A stretch of DNA of 60,311 nt from Pseudoalteromonas neustonica (GCF_001653135.1 NZ_BDDS01000023.1:1-60311), one strand, 5' to 3'. Positions 43,620-52,698 are shown, counted from the first letter of the stretch. Translations and numbers: made by a program. The notes: generated from the letters alone by a model not told the origin.

Positions 43620-43880
43620 AAGAATACTCACAGCCCCTAATGCAACACATCCGGCAAACATACGAATGTGTCCCACACGGCGAATTAAATTAGTGCTGTA
43701 AATAGCGACCACTAACAACCCAACAAAATAAAGCGACAGCACCATACCAATTGTGTCTAAATCAACACCATCAAGCCCTATTCGAACAGGCAATAGCACA
43801 TTGATCAAACCATTCCCTAATAACAAGATAAAGCAGCTAGTAAACAAAGCGAGAAAGATATAAACGTGGTTCGCATGCAT
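43563..43880 (-). pseudogene. Truncated MFS transporter fused to repeat sequence
   Basis: Only the first 90 or so residues of a major facilitator transporter remain (about three membrane segments; LLGNGLINVLLPVRIGLDG and NLIRRVGHIRMFAG is the loop 2-3 region, YcaD-like). The next 15 residues (IYPRQRLWCAVAPHK) are encoded by repeat copy D on its reverse strand. Normal family members have about 400 residues, and no continuation exists beyond the repeat. It sits at the end of the RidA/BCCT/M19/ALDH cluster and was probably its last gene before deletion. Confidence 0.85.
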
Positions 43881-43984
43881 TATCCTTTTAAAAAATTTGC
43901 TGATTGAGCAAGTAAGACGGGGGAGTACTGTACTTTGACGTTCTGTAGGTATTAGGCCTGTAGGGGCAGGCCTAATTATGCGTT

Positions 43985-44359
43985 TTAAGGAACAGCTGCG
44001 TAGGCAACAATTTCACATAACATTTCTTCACGCGCTAAACCTGCCACAATCATTGCGGCGCGGTTTGGGTATGGCGCTTGGAAATACTCAGCATAAACCG
44101 CATTAAACGCTGGCAGTTGTGAACGGTCAGTAACATAAATAAGTACTTGCGTTACATCATTCATCGTCAACTCTGCGGCTTCAATTGTATGCTTAAAGTT
44201 CTCCATTGTTTGGCGGGCTTGTGCTGTAATACCGCCATCGACAACGTTGCCTTGTGAATCAATCGGGATTTGCGCCGTCGATAATGTGCCATTTGCAATA
44301 ATAGCCCACTCTAACGGCGCCTTTGATGCAAATAAATTAGTTTTAACAGGTGTTTTCAT
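43985..44359 (-). CDS. RidA/YjgF-family enamine/imine deaminase-like protein
   Basis: A 124-residue RidA-superfamily protein. It contains AIIANGTLSTAQIPID near the N-terminus, TMENFKHTIEAAELTMNDVTQVLIYVTD, and YPNRAAMIVAGLAREEMLCEIVAYA at the C-terminus. The canonical RidA catalytic arginine region (R in the LxxxxxxEI strand context) is altered to LAREEMLCEI, so it may belong to the Rid2-7 subgroups that are often found in catabolic operons. It is likely co-transcribed with the BCCT and M19 genes and would clear reactive imines made in the pathway. Confidence 0.9.
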   Translation of the reverse strand: MKTPVKTNLFASKAPLEWAIIANGTLSTAQIPIDSQGNVVDGGITAQARQTMENFKHTIEAAELTMNDVTQVLIYVTDRSQLPAFNAVYAEYFQAPYPNRAAMIVAGLAREEMLCEIVAYAAVP

Positions 44360-44470
44360 TTTAATTTCTGCTCTGGTTATTTAAGTAAGTAATTAACATT
44401 ACAGTTGGTTGTGGTTGGTTATTTGCCCATGCTGTTGGGACAACATAGGACTTTGTAATTATTTAATTCA

Positions 44471-44500
44471 TAAAAGAGGCCGTTATATTTGCCTCTTTTA
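44471..44500 (-). terminator. Hairpin after the BCCT gene
   Basis: A 10-bp perfect stem TAAAAGAGGC/GCCTCTTTTA with a 10-nt loop, 8 bp past the stop of the transporter gene. Confidence 0.8.
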
Positions 44501-44507
44501 TTTGAGT

Positions 44508-46067
44508 TTATAAGCCTTGTTCATCCGCCATTTTTTTAGCAATTTGTGGCGCTGTCCAAAGTGACGGTAATAGTACAAACGACACTGGCACTGCCGTGAC
44601 CACAATAAAAGACTGCAATGCAGAAATACCGCCTGAGCCAATTGAAATTAATAAGGCTGCCATTACCCCCATCATAATTCCCCAAAATACGCGAATTGAG
44701 GTTTGCGGGTGATCTGTGCCTGTCATAACCATTGACACCGAATACGTCATCGAATCGCCCGTTGTGGCAACAAAGATAGTGGTGAGTATTAAAAATAATA
44801 CCGAGATAACAAAGCCCATGGGTAGCTGCTCTGTGATTGCTAATAAGGCGGCAGGTAGATTAAAACCAGTAAACGGCACAGAAATAACACCAGGGTTAGT
44901 CAGCTCAAAAAACAAACCTGAACCACCCACTATAGTAAACCAAAAACACGTGATCACAGGGGCTACAACAGAAATCAATAAGATCATTTCACGAATCGTT
45001 CGGCCACGAGAGATCCGTGCAACAAACATCGCCATTAAAGGGCCATACCCTAAAAACCAACCCCAAAAGAACACTGTCCACCAGTCTAACCAGCCTTTAT
45101 CAGCACGAAAGGTCGCCATAGGGATAAATTCATTTAGATACAGACCAAAAGAATGCAAGTAACTATCAACAATAAAAGCGGTTGGTCCCATCACAAGAAT
45201 AAACACCATTAGCGCCACAGCTAGAATCACATTAAAACGGCTCAATAATTGAATACCTTTAGTAACACCACTGACTGCCGATAAAGTGTAAATACCGATT
45301 AAGCTAAATAAAATAGCAACTTGCGTTGTATAAGTGTTAGGTATTCCAAATAACTTTTCTAAACCAAAGCTCACCTGTAGACCAAGAAAGCCAATCGGCC
45401 CAACAGTGCCCGCAACAACCGCTAACACACAGCACGAATCAACAATAGCGCCAAAAGGACCTGTCATTACGCGATCACCAAACACCGGGTATAATAAAGT
45501 GCGTGGCTTTAGCGGTAAGCCTTTCTCATAATGTAAATGCATATAAACTATACCAGTCAAACTCCCTAGAATTGCCCACGCTAAAAACCCCCAATGCATA
45601 AAGCTTTGCGCTAACGCATTATAAGCAGCTTCTTTGGTGCCTGTTTCACCGCCAAAATGTGGTGGCGGCGAAGTAAAATGTGCCATGGGTTCGGCGGCAG
45701 CCCAAAATACACCGCCACCAGCCAAAAGTGTGCACATAATGATGCAAATCCATTTAAAAGTAGAAATTTCAGGCGCTTTTAATCCCCCTAAAACAACTGA
45801 TCCCGTTCGACCTACGGCTAAGAAAATACCAATCACAAAAGTTAAAAGTAAAAGTACTTGCCAAAAAGCACCAAAGGTCTGAGTAGAAAAAGTAAAAGCC
45901 GCGTTGATCCAACCCGACATAAGCTGAATATCGTAAAGTGCTAACGCTGCAAACAGCACCAACACCCCGCCGCTAATTAAAAACACGGGCATATCGACAC
46001 CCGCCAAAAACTTAATTTTGGTTTTATCTTCCTCACTCTGTTCTATTGCTGTTTTAGAGGTATTCAT
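44508..46067 (-). CDS. BCCT-family transporter
   Basis: A 519-residue protein with about 12 membrane segments of the betaine/choline/carnitine transporter family. Recognisable parts are GGGVFWAAAEPMAHF and the FVARISRGRTIREMI signature. The Trp-box helix reads FFWGWFLGYGPLMAMF where BetP/CaiT have WWxxWxPF, so two of the aromatic cage residues are replaced and the substrate is probably not glycine betaine itself. Genes on the same strand encode M19, ALDH and RidA proteins, suggesting uptake of the compound they degrade. Confidence 0.93.
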   Translation of the reverse strand: MNTSKTAIEQSEEDKTKIKFLAGVDMPVFLISGGVLVLFAALALYDIQLMSGWINAAFTFSTQTFGAFWQVLLLLTFVIGIFLAVGRTGSVVLGGLKAPEISTFKWICIIMCTLLAGGGVFWAAAEPMAHFTSPPPHFGGETGTKEAAYNALAQSFMHWGFLAWAILGSLTGIVYMHLHYEKGLPLKPRTLLYPVFGDRVMTGPFGAIVDSCCVLAVVAGTVGPIGFLGLQVSFGLEKLFGIPNTYTTQVAILFSLIGIYTLSAVSGVTKGIQLLSRFNVILAVALMVFILVMGPTAFIVDSYLHSFGLYLNEFIPMATFRADKGWLDWWTVFFWGWFLGYGPLMAMFVARISRGRTIREMILLISVVAPVITCFWFTIVGGSGLFFELTNPGVISVPFTGFNLPAALLAITEQLPMGFVISVLFLILTTIFVATTGDSMTYSVSMVMTGTDHPQTSIRVFWGIMMGVMAALLISIGSGGISALQSFIVVTAVPVSFVLLPSLWTAPQIAKKMADEQGL

Positions 46068-46154
46068 TATCGTCTCCTGATGGATCTCTTTTAGTTATAA
46101 TTTATCAAGATGTTACGTTGATACTATGCCATTGCTCCTTACACCAAATCCGTT

Positions 46155-47147
46155 TTATACCTTTTGTGCCTGTAGTCCTTGGTCAAGGAGATTCAACCAA
46201 TTCAAGCCCATTATTTTTGCTACTTCTTCATCATGAAAGCCACGCGCCAGTAAACCTTGAGTGATATTAGGAAAGTCGCGACTATCTTTAAACCAAGACA
46301 AAGGTTTTGGCCAATCAGCATCTGATTTAGACCCTTCCCCATAATCCATTTCTTTTGACCAACGACCGTTGCGCATCCACTGCAAAATCGAGATCGGTTG
46401 TTCTTGGCATAAATCGGTGCCAATTCCAATATGATCAATCCCCATTAGATCAGCGGTATTAGCCACCATGTCGCAAAACTCATCGAGAGTGCAATCTGGG
46501 CCATTTTTTAAATGAAACGGATACAAACTAAAGCCCAGTAACCCACCAGACTCTCCCAATGCTTTTAATACCTCGTCTGATTTATTACGCTTTGCAGCAT
46601 GAAAACTACTGGGGTTTGCATGCGAAATAACAATTGGTCGCTGCGATATTTCAATCGCATCAAGCGTACTACGCTCGCCGCTGTGGCTCATATCAACAAT
46701 CATCCCTACGCGGTTCATCTCTTTAATAACCTGCCGGCCAAAGCGCGTAACACCACTATCAACGGCTTCGTAACAACCACAAGCTAATAAACTTTGATTG
46801 TTGTAAGTTAACTGCATAATCATCAAGTTTAGCTCACGCATGATCTCAATCATTGCAATATCGTCTTCAATCGCAGAGCAGTTTTGTGCACCAAACATAA
46901 TGCCTACTTTGCCTAGCTTTTTTGCTAAGTAGATATCAGCCGTGCTTTTAACCGGCATAATTAAATCGTGGTGCAGCTCAAAAAGGCGGTTCCACTGCCC
47001 TATTCGAAGCAATGTTTCGCGAATTTGCTCGTGGTAAACAATGGTCACGTGGACCATTGTTACACCGCCACTTTTTAACTGTTCAAAGATAGCCCTATTC
47101 CAATTAGAATATTGCAAGCCATCAATAACTATTAGGTTGTCATGCAT
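46155..47147 (-). CDS. M19 (renal dipeptidase) superfamily hydrolase with altered metal site
   Basis: A 330-residue protein of the membrane-dipeptidase fold (PF01244). Conserved second-half ligands are visible: VDMSHSGE (His), VISHANPSS (His) and GIGTDL (Asp). The N-terminal HxD ligands of dipeptidases (usual DGHND) are replaced by DGLQYSN, and the bridging glutamate (usual IEGG) reads FGAQN. It therefore probably binds one metal or acts on a different substrate. There is no signal peptide, so it is cytoplasmic. It lies 14 bp after the ALDH gene and before the BCCT gene in one operon. Confidence 0.85.
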   Translation of the reverse strand: MHDNLIVIDGLQYSNWNRAIFEQLKSGGVTMVHVTIVYHEQIRETLLRIGQWNRLFELHHDLIMPVKSTADIYLAKKLGKVGIMFGAQNCSAIEDDIAMIEIMRELNLMIMQLTYNNQSLLACGCYEAVDSGVTRFGRQVIKEMNRVGMIVDMSHSGERSTLDAIEISQRPIVISHANPSSFHAAKRNKSDEVLKALGESGGLLGFSLYPFHLKNGPDCTLDEFCDMVANTADLMGIDHIGIGTDLCQEQPISILQWMRNGRWSKEMDYGEGSKSDADWPKPLSWFKDSRDFPNITQGLLARGFHDEEVAKIMGLNWLNLLDQGLQAQKV

Positions 47148-47161
47148 AGCACTTTCCTTGG

Positions 47162-48607
47162 TTATGAACGGATATAAGTGGTTTTAACCACAGTGTAAAA
47201 TTCTTTAGCGTACGTGCCTTGCTCGCGTGCCCCAAAGCTAGATTCTTTACGGCCACCAAAGGGCACATGGTAATCAGTACCCGCAGTGGGTAAATTGATC
47301 ATTACACATCCTGTTTGTGCGCGACGCTTAAAATCGGTCGCATATTTAAGAGACTGAGTACAAATTCCACCGGTTAAGCCGTAGTTTGTATCGTTTAAGG
47401 TCGCAAGCGCTTCTTCATAGTCTTTAACCTTGATCACACAAGCAATAGGCGCAAATGCTTCTTCACGGTTGATGGTCATATCATTTGTAGTATTAATAAA
47501 TAATGCCGGTTTTAGGTAGTAACCTTCGGTATCCTCTGTCACAACTTCACCGCCAATAGCCAAGGTAGCACCTTCATTTTTAGCAATGTCTAAATAGCGA
47601 AGGTTCTGCTCCATTTGGCGGGCATCGGCTACCGCGCCAATATGCACGCCCTCTTTAAGTGGGTGGCCAACAACCAACTGTTCCATTCTTTTGATAACAG
47701 CCGCTACAAAGCGGTCATGGATCCCTTCAGTTACAATTAATCGTGAAGACGCGGTGCACTTTTGCCCTGTACCAAAGAAAGCGCCGCCAACTGCACATTC
47801 CACAGCATTGTCTAAATCTGCATCATCCAATATTACTAATGCATTTTTACTGCCCATTTCGAGCTGACACTTGACTAAGTTGACTGCGGTTGCCGCTGCT
47901 ACTTTTCGGCCAGTTTCCAAAGAGCCTGTAAATGTTAAAGCATTAATTTTTTTGGAATGAATAAGTAAATCACCCACCTCAGCACCTGGGCCCATTACTA
48001 AATTAAATGTACCTGATGGTAAACCTTGGCGAGAAATAATCTCAGTTAGCGCCCAGGCACTTGCAGGCACTTGATTTGCAGGTTTAAATATAATCGCATT
48101 ACCAAATGCTAATGCAGGCGCAATTTTCCATGCTCCGGTTGCCGTTGGAAAGTTCCATGGTGTAATAATACCCACAACGCCCACGGGTTCACGGTGCGTT
48201 TGAATTTCAACACCAGGGCGAACCGAGTCAGCAGTTTCGCCCATTTGACGCAACACTTCTGCTGCATAATAATGAAAAAACTGCCCTGAACGATAGGTTT
48301 CACCAACACCTTCAGCCAATGTTTTACCTTCTTCTCGTGCTAGTAACTTACCTAATTCATCTTTACGAGCGATTAACTCATCACCAATTGCCATTAATAC
48401 GCGGTAGCGTTCTTCAAGACCGCTTTCTTGCCATTTAGGCTGAGCAGCGACTGCAGCATCAAGGGCAGCCTCGGTTTGGGCTTTATCGGCTTGGGCATAA
48501 TGTCCAATCGTGTCGCTTAAATCTGCTGGGCTAACATTAGCAATAGAGCTTGCACCTTCAACCCATTGACCTGCGATGTAATTACAAAAAACTGAAACTG
48601 ATGACAT
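47162..48607 (-). CDS. Aldehyde dehydrogenase, 2-oxoglutarate-semialdehyde-dehydrogenase-like
   Basis: A 481-residue NAD(P)-dependent aldehyde dehydrogenase. ATG 48607 is chosen because GGAGG lies 6 nt upstream; the longer frame would start on that ribosome site. Catalytic parts are ITPWNFPTATGAWKIAPAL, LEMGSKNALVILDDADL (Glu) and FGTGQKCTASSRLIV (nucleophile Cys). The ending GTDYHVPFGGRKESSFG and REQGTYAKEFYT is typical of the 2-oxoglutarate semialdehyde dehydrogenase subgroup used in hydroxyproline, sugar-acid and pentose breakdown. Head of the operon, divergent from the LysR gene. Confidence 0.92.
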   Translation of the reverse strand: MSSVSVFCNYIAGQWVEGASSIANVSPADLSDTIGHYAQADKAQTEAALDAAVAAQPKWQESGLEERYRVLMAIGDELIARKDELGKLLAREEGKTLAEGVGETYRSGQFFHYYAAEVLRQMGETADSVRPGVEIQTHREPVGVVGIITPWNFPTATGAWKIAPALAFGNAIIFKPANQVPASAWALTEIISRQGLPSGTFNLVMGPGAEVGDLLIHSKKINALTFTGSLETGRKVAAATAVNLVKCQLEMGSKNALVILDDADLDNAVECAVGGAFFGTGQKCTASSRLIVTEGIHDRFVAAVIKRMEQLVVGHPLKEGVHIGAVADARQMEQNLRYLDIAKNEGATLAIGGEVVTEDTEGYYLKPALFINTTNDMTINREEAFAPIACVIKVKDYEEALATLNDTNYGLTGGICTQSLKYATDFKRRAQTGCVMINLPTAGTDYHVPFGGRKESSFGAREQGTYAKEFYTVVKTTYIRS

Positions 48608-48700
48608 AAATACCTCCATTAATTAATTGGATTCAGTATAAGAAGCATGCTTTAATAACTAAAATTAATAATTAATATCTTTTGATAAGGAAAACTTATC

Positions 48701-49600
48701 GTGTTACCTGAATTTAAGATTGCTCAACTTCGTCACTTCGTCTGGGTTGCTGAATTAAAAGGGTTTCATTATGCTGCGCAAAAGGCGTGTCGTACGCAGC
48801 CTGCTATCTCCTTATCAATACGCGACCTTGAAAATAAATTAGGCGCCGACGTTTTTGAAAAGCGTAGCACTAAAAGTACGATGACGGAGTTAACCCCTTT
48901 TGGTAAACATTTTTTACCTAAAGCAAAGGAGCTAATTGCTCATCACGACAGCATTTCGCAAGACATGATGTTAATGCGAAACAATAAATCAGGGCATTTA
49001 CGGCTCGCCTCTGTACCTTCTATTGCATGTCGGCTCTTGCCTAATTTATTGTCTAAATTTGTTGCTGATTCACCGGATCTTCATATCAGTTTTTACGATG
49101 ACAACTCAGAAGCAGTACTAAGAAAAATTGAAAAGCAACAAGTGGATATTGGTATTGCCAGCCTCCCTCATGGTCACGAACATAATAATATTTTATTTAC
49201 TCCAATTTGGCAGGACGAGATTGGCGTGGTATGCCACAACGAAAACCCACTTGCGAATAATAGCGAGCTGCACTGGCAGGATTTACATGATCAACGCTTA
49301 ATTAGTAATGGCACATCGCGCTTGTTAGAAGAAACCGAAGCAGCTCCTTTACTTGACGGTTCACAATTTTATATTTCCAATATGCTCTCGTTAATCGCCA
49401 TGATCGAAGCAGGTATTGGTATTACAACATTGCCACGCTTTGCGTTTCCAGAGCACAATAAAACACTGTGTTTTATTCCCTTAAAAACACCTCATGTGAT
49501 ACGTCAAATTGGTATCGTGCAACTTAAAAATTCATCACTTTCACCAGCAGCTCAAGCATTCGCTGATTTCATTTTAAAACAGGGGGCGGCGCAACAATAA
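48701..49600 (+). CDS. LysR-family regulator of the ALDH/M19/BCCT cluster
   Basis: A 299-residue LysR regulator starting at GTG 48701 with AAGGAA upstream. The helix-turn-helix is in residues 1-65 (FHYAAQKACRTQPAISLSIRDLENKLGADVF), and the effector domain follows. It is divergent from the aldehyde dehydrogenase gene with a 93-bp gap, the usual layout for a LysR activator and its catabolic target. The inducer is unknown. A family-1 repeat begins 38 bp after its stop. Confidence 0.93.
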   Translation: MLPEFKIAQLRHFVWVAELKGFHYAAQKACRTQPAISLSIRDLENKLGADVFEKRSTKSTMTELTPFGKHFLPKAKELIAHHDSISQDMMLMRNNKSGHLRLASVPSIACRLLPNLLSKFVADSPDLHISFYDDNSEAVLRKIEKQQVDIGIASLPHGHEHNNILFTPIWQDEIGVVCHNENPLANNSELHWQDLHDQRLISNGTSRLLEETEAAPLLDGSQFYISNMLSLIAMIEAGIGITTLPRFAFPEHNKTLCFIPLKTPHVIRQIGIVQLKNSSLSPAAQAFADFILKQGAAQQ

Positions 49601-49637
49601 AGCAGGCCTATCAAATTCCATTTTATAGGCTATATGC

Positions 49638-49952
49638 TAGGGCGTGTTGACCTTTGTGGATTGAAATTTGTTCAATCTAGGGGCGATTTAATCGCGGCGC
49701 GAGGTTTGTAACCTAGCGGGCTAAGTAAAAATCGAGCAAAGCTTCCGCGTCCTGCTCACGCCCCTTACCTACATCCGTGTAGGTAACAAAGAGTCAATCG
49801 CCCCTAGGAAGAACCCTTTGGGCAGCGCATGTTTGGCATTTATACTGCGTTATCGCCTATTTATGGGGAACAACCACACTACACAGGCTATACCTTGCCT
49901 AAATATCAAACATACGGCTGCAAAATCAATCACGAAAGATCAACACGCCCTA
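49638..49952 (+). repeat. Family-1 MITE-like element, copy C
   Basis: A 315-bp complete element with both terminal inverted repeats: TAGGGCGTGTTGACCTTTGT on the left, and on the right the complement of TAGGGCGTGTTGATCTTTCG. An outer hairpin GATTGAA/TTCAATC follows the left end, and a 12-bp stem CTAGGGGCGATT (49677-49688) pairs with AATCGCCCCTAG (49796-49807). Compared with A and B it lacks about 46 bp holding the CTCACA/TGTGAG hairpin. The module is at 49830-49912. Confidence 0.9.
49830..49912 (+). other. Conserved structured module (family-1 copy C)
   Basis: Outer stem TGTTTGGCATTTA (49830-49842) with TAAATATCAAACA (49900-49912); GCGTT box; inner stem GCCT/AGGC; loop GGGGAACAACCACAC; CCTTGCC box. 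It is oriented toward the following operon at 50195. Confidence 0.7.
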
Positions 49953-50036
49953 ATGTGTTTTAGCAAGACTTGAATTCAAGCAATAAGTTTTACTTATCAA
50001 CAGATAGACTTTTTTGACTTGTAACAATGTAAATTT

Positions 50037-50057
50037 TGGTTCAAAAATGAAGAACCA
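50037..50057. promoter_or_regulatory. Inverted repeat upstream of the 50195 operon
   Basis: TGGTTC-N9-GAACCA, 138 bp before the start codon. It could be an operator; nothing identifies the regulator. Confidence 0.3.
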
Positions 50058-50194
50058 TTTATATAAAAACCAGTTTTGAACACACATTGCCTAAACATTT
50101 TAATAAATAAAAACGAAGGTGGTTAACAGCCATAACTGAGTTGCTATTATAAAAAGATTTTAGGTATTAAAACTGTATAAAAGAGATCATTAAC

Positions 50195-51904
50195 ATGACT
50201 AAACATGCAGATATCCGCGCCTCACTTTGGGGTGATAACGCACTACCACTTCGCCCCCCAAGCCAAGTAATGAACCTTGAACGATTGGGTTCTTTGCACC
50301 AAAGCCGGTTAAGTTTTATGCGTACTTTAGTACGTAGAATTTTTCGTGAACGGTGGAAGATTGAATTGGCCACTTTTGAGCTTAACAACGACGGGTTTGG
50401 TACTGTTGTTTATGAAGTGAACGCGCCTGATGGGCTGTTTAGTTTTGTATTATTCTCAGACTTATTATTACCTGAAGAGCGCAACGACCGCGTAATTGCA
50501 ACGAAGTGGGATTTAACCATGGCGTTAGTTGAAGGCCGTGTTAATCCTGAGTACATTGCAAAGTTAAAAGAAAATGTACCAAAACAAGAGGCTGGACGCG
50601 TAGACTCCCGTGTATTTGTATTATCACGTGCAAACCGCAGCGCTCGCAATTTTGATTACGTAGTAAATCAATTGGCTACAGGACAACAACCCGATGTAAG
50701 TAAAATTGCCGAAGTGGGTTATCTCTACCGTACTACAGCCGTATACGGTAGTGGTAAGCTAGGTATGGCTGATTGGGAAAAAGTACAACAAAAACATCGC
50801 GATTTTGCACGTCCATTTGCCAGTGAAATGTTTGTTTGCTTTATGCTACGTAACTTTAGTTTGCTACAAGTGGAGCATATTGCACGTCACCGTAACGAAC
50901 AAACATTCACACCAATGCGCGCCGATATTAAACGTTACTTTGGCATAGGTAACTCAACTGGCCTTGGCATGGCACCCTACTTAGTTAATCATCCTGTGTT
51001 AATTAACCAATGGATTGAAATGCGCGAATTAGCACTCGCCCGTATTCGCTCACTCGGTGCTATTACATCACAAATCAAAACAACACTGCTTGAACTACTA
51101 AAACGTTGCGCGCAACATACACATGAAACAATCACCGAAGATAAGCAGCAAACTCAACACAACATCATACTCGCCCAAGAAATGAATAAGCTAACTGAGC
51201 AGGTAGTCACTAATTTTACTAGCTGGAATGAATTAATTGCCTTTAGTGAGCAGCACTGCTCACTGCAAAGCCAAGAGATCTTTGTCTCAGTTATGCTCGA
51301 ACTTTACCCTGAACTGGTTGATGATCTAGAAGATTTTCACTGCGCTGATGAAAACCTTGATTTAGATCCACTGATGCCACTACACCAATTAAAAGCGGTA
51401 ATTGAACGCCGTTATGACTGGGCGTTGGCGATTGACTTTGACGCAGAAGGCGCGCGCGAAACCTACTGGTATCGATCAGAAGAAAAAATGGAGCCGCGCC
51501 TAGGCAGTATTGCTGACGTAGAAGGTAAAAAGAAAGCCATGGCATTAGCCGTCGGTTACGCTGTACGAAAATGCTATAACATCTTGGTTGACTACATTAC
51601 AGCAAACCCAAGTCAGATAACCGCCCGCTTCATGGTTGCTCACCCAAAATTACGCGGAATTGTTAGACGCATTCAAGGTATGGACCGTTGTGTGTATGGT
51701 GATATCCAGGCAAATTTACTTGATAAAAACGTACTGCCAATGCATTTACTGCGCTGCAAACTCGCTTTTTTTGGTGTAAGTAAGTTTGACCCTCGTTCAC
51801 GATTATGGGTTAGAAACACTATGTTTCAAGGTGCACCATTACTTGAAGACATCGGTAAACCATTTAGTGATGATTGGTTTATGCCATTGATCCCAAAGCA
51901 ATGA
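50195..51904 (+). CDS. Conserved large protein of unknown function, partner of a DUF3726-like gene
   Basis: A 569-residue soluble protein. It begins MTKHADIRASLWGDNALPLRPPS and has a repeat-poor, helix-rich body with RLSFMRTLVRRIFRERWKIE near residue 35, LSRANRSARNFDYVVNQLA near 145, YLYRTTAVYGSGKLGMADWE near 180 and CFMLRNFSLLQVEHIARHR near 215. There is no signal or membrane segment. I do not recognise a catalytic family. The following gene starts 10 nt downstream, so the two form an operon and probably act together. High density of Arg/His/Tyr pairs suggests an enzyme rather than a structural protein; this is a weak inference. Confidence 0.8.
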   Translation: MTKHADIRASLWGDNALPLRPPSQVMNLERLGSLHQSRLSFMRTLVRRIFRERWKIELATFELNNDGFGTVVYEVNAPDGLFSFVLFSDLLLPEERNDRVIATKWDLTMALVEGRVNPEYIAKLKENVPKQEAGRVDSRVFVLSRANRSARNFDYVVNQLATGQQPDVSKIAEVGYLYRTTAVYGSGKLGMADWEKVQQKHRDFARPFASEMFVCFMLRNFSLLQVEHIARHRNEQTFTPMRADIKRYFGIGNSTGLGMAPYLVNHPVLINQWIEMRELALARIRSLGAITSQIKTTLLELLKRCAQHTHETITEDKQQTQHNIILAQEMNKLTEQVVTNFTSWNELIAFSEQHCSLQSQEIFVSVMLELYPELVDDLEDFHCADENLDLDPLMPLHQLKAVIERRYDWALAIDFDAEGARETYWYRSEEKMEPRLGSIADVEGKKKAMALAVGYAVRKCYNILVDYITANPSQITARFMVAHPKLRGIVRRIQGMDRCVYGDIQANLLDKNVLPMHLLRCKLAFFGVSKFDPRSRLWVRNTMFQGAPLLEDIGKPFSDDWFMPLIPKQ

Positions 51905-51914
51905 GGAAAATACT

Positions 51915-52652
51915 GTGAATATTTCAATGAATGAATTTAAAGCCTCCTTACGCAGGTGCTTTGAAGCAAGCGGCTACTTTGTTGGCAATTACGAAGACGC
52001 TGCAAACATGGTGCTATGGCTAGAAAAACATGGTTTAAATGGTTTAACTGAACTTAAACATGCGCTCCCCTACATTTGTAATGATTTTGACAAACCATTA
52101 AGCAATGTAATTTACGAAGATAGTACCTCAGCCATCATCGATGCTCATCACCGCAGTGCACTCAATTGCATTGCCGCCGCCGTTGATCTTGCTCATGCAA
52201 AAGCACTTGAGGTAGGAATTGCAACAGTCACAGTACATAACTGCCATAACCGGATGTTTGTTCTCAAAGCACTAACAGACCGAGGTCGTAGAGGGATCAG
52301 CGCAGCCGCTTATTGGAAAAATGGCAGCGATACCGTCACCGAGCACACCGCAGCTATTTGCTCAGGCAAACGCTACCCAAGTTATAGTCAAGCAGTTACT
52401 AATCTCATAACCAATGGTGAAGATAAGCAAGCACTCACCATTATATGCAGCTCACGTGTTGACCTAACCTCGTCGTTGCAAAGCAGTGATAGCTTGATTA
52501 TTACACCTAAGCAAATTGAAAAAAACAAAGAAAAATCAGTCGATTTTGGTATTGAGATAGATGAAAGTACATGGCAAAAAATAAATAAACTAGGGGCTGG
52601 TGTTTTAGTAGAAAATACCGAACGCTCAAGGTTAGATGCCGGCGGGCGCTAA
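51915..52652 (+). CDS. DUF3726-like protein
   Basis: A 245-residue protein. The start SMNEFKASLRRCFEASGYFVGNYEDAANMVLWLEKHGL resembles the opening of DUF3726 proteins as I remember them, and the middle (AIIDAHHRSALNCIAAAVDLAHAKA) has the look of a malate/lactate-dehydrogenase-like cofactor-binding protein. This is from memory, without a search. It is cytoplasmic, in an operon with 50195-51904 (10-nt gap). The function is unknown. Confidence 0.75.
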   Translation: MNISMNEFKASLRRCFEASGYFVGNYEDAANMVLWLEKHGLNGLTELKHALPYICNDFDKPLSNVIYEDSTSAIIDAHHRSALNCIAAAVDLAHAKALEVGIATVTVHNCHNRMFVLKALTDRGRRGISAAAYWKNGSDTVTEHTAAICSGKRYPSYSQAVTNLITNGEDKQALTIICSSRVDLTSSLQSSDSLIITPKQIEKNKEKSVDFGIEIDESTWQKINKLGAGVLVENTERSRLDAGGR

Positions 52653-52662
52653 TTTAATAATA

Positions 52663-52698
52663 CAAACCTCTCAGCCTAATTTCAGGTTAAGAGGTTTG
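52663..52698 (+). terminator. Hairpin after the two-gene operon
   Basis: A 9-bp perfect stem CAAACCTCT/AGAGGTTTG with an 18-nt loop, 10 bp past the stop. There is no T-run, so termination may be weak or the hairpin may protect the transcript. Confidence 0.5.
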
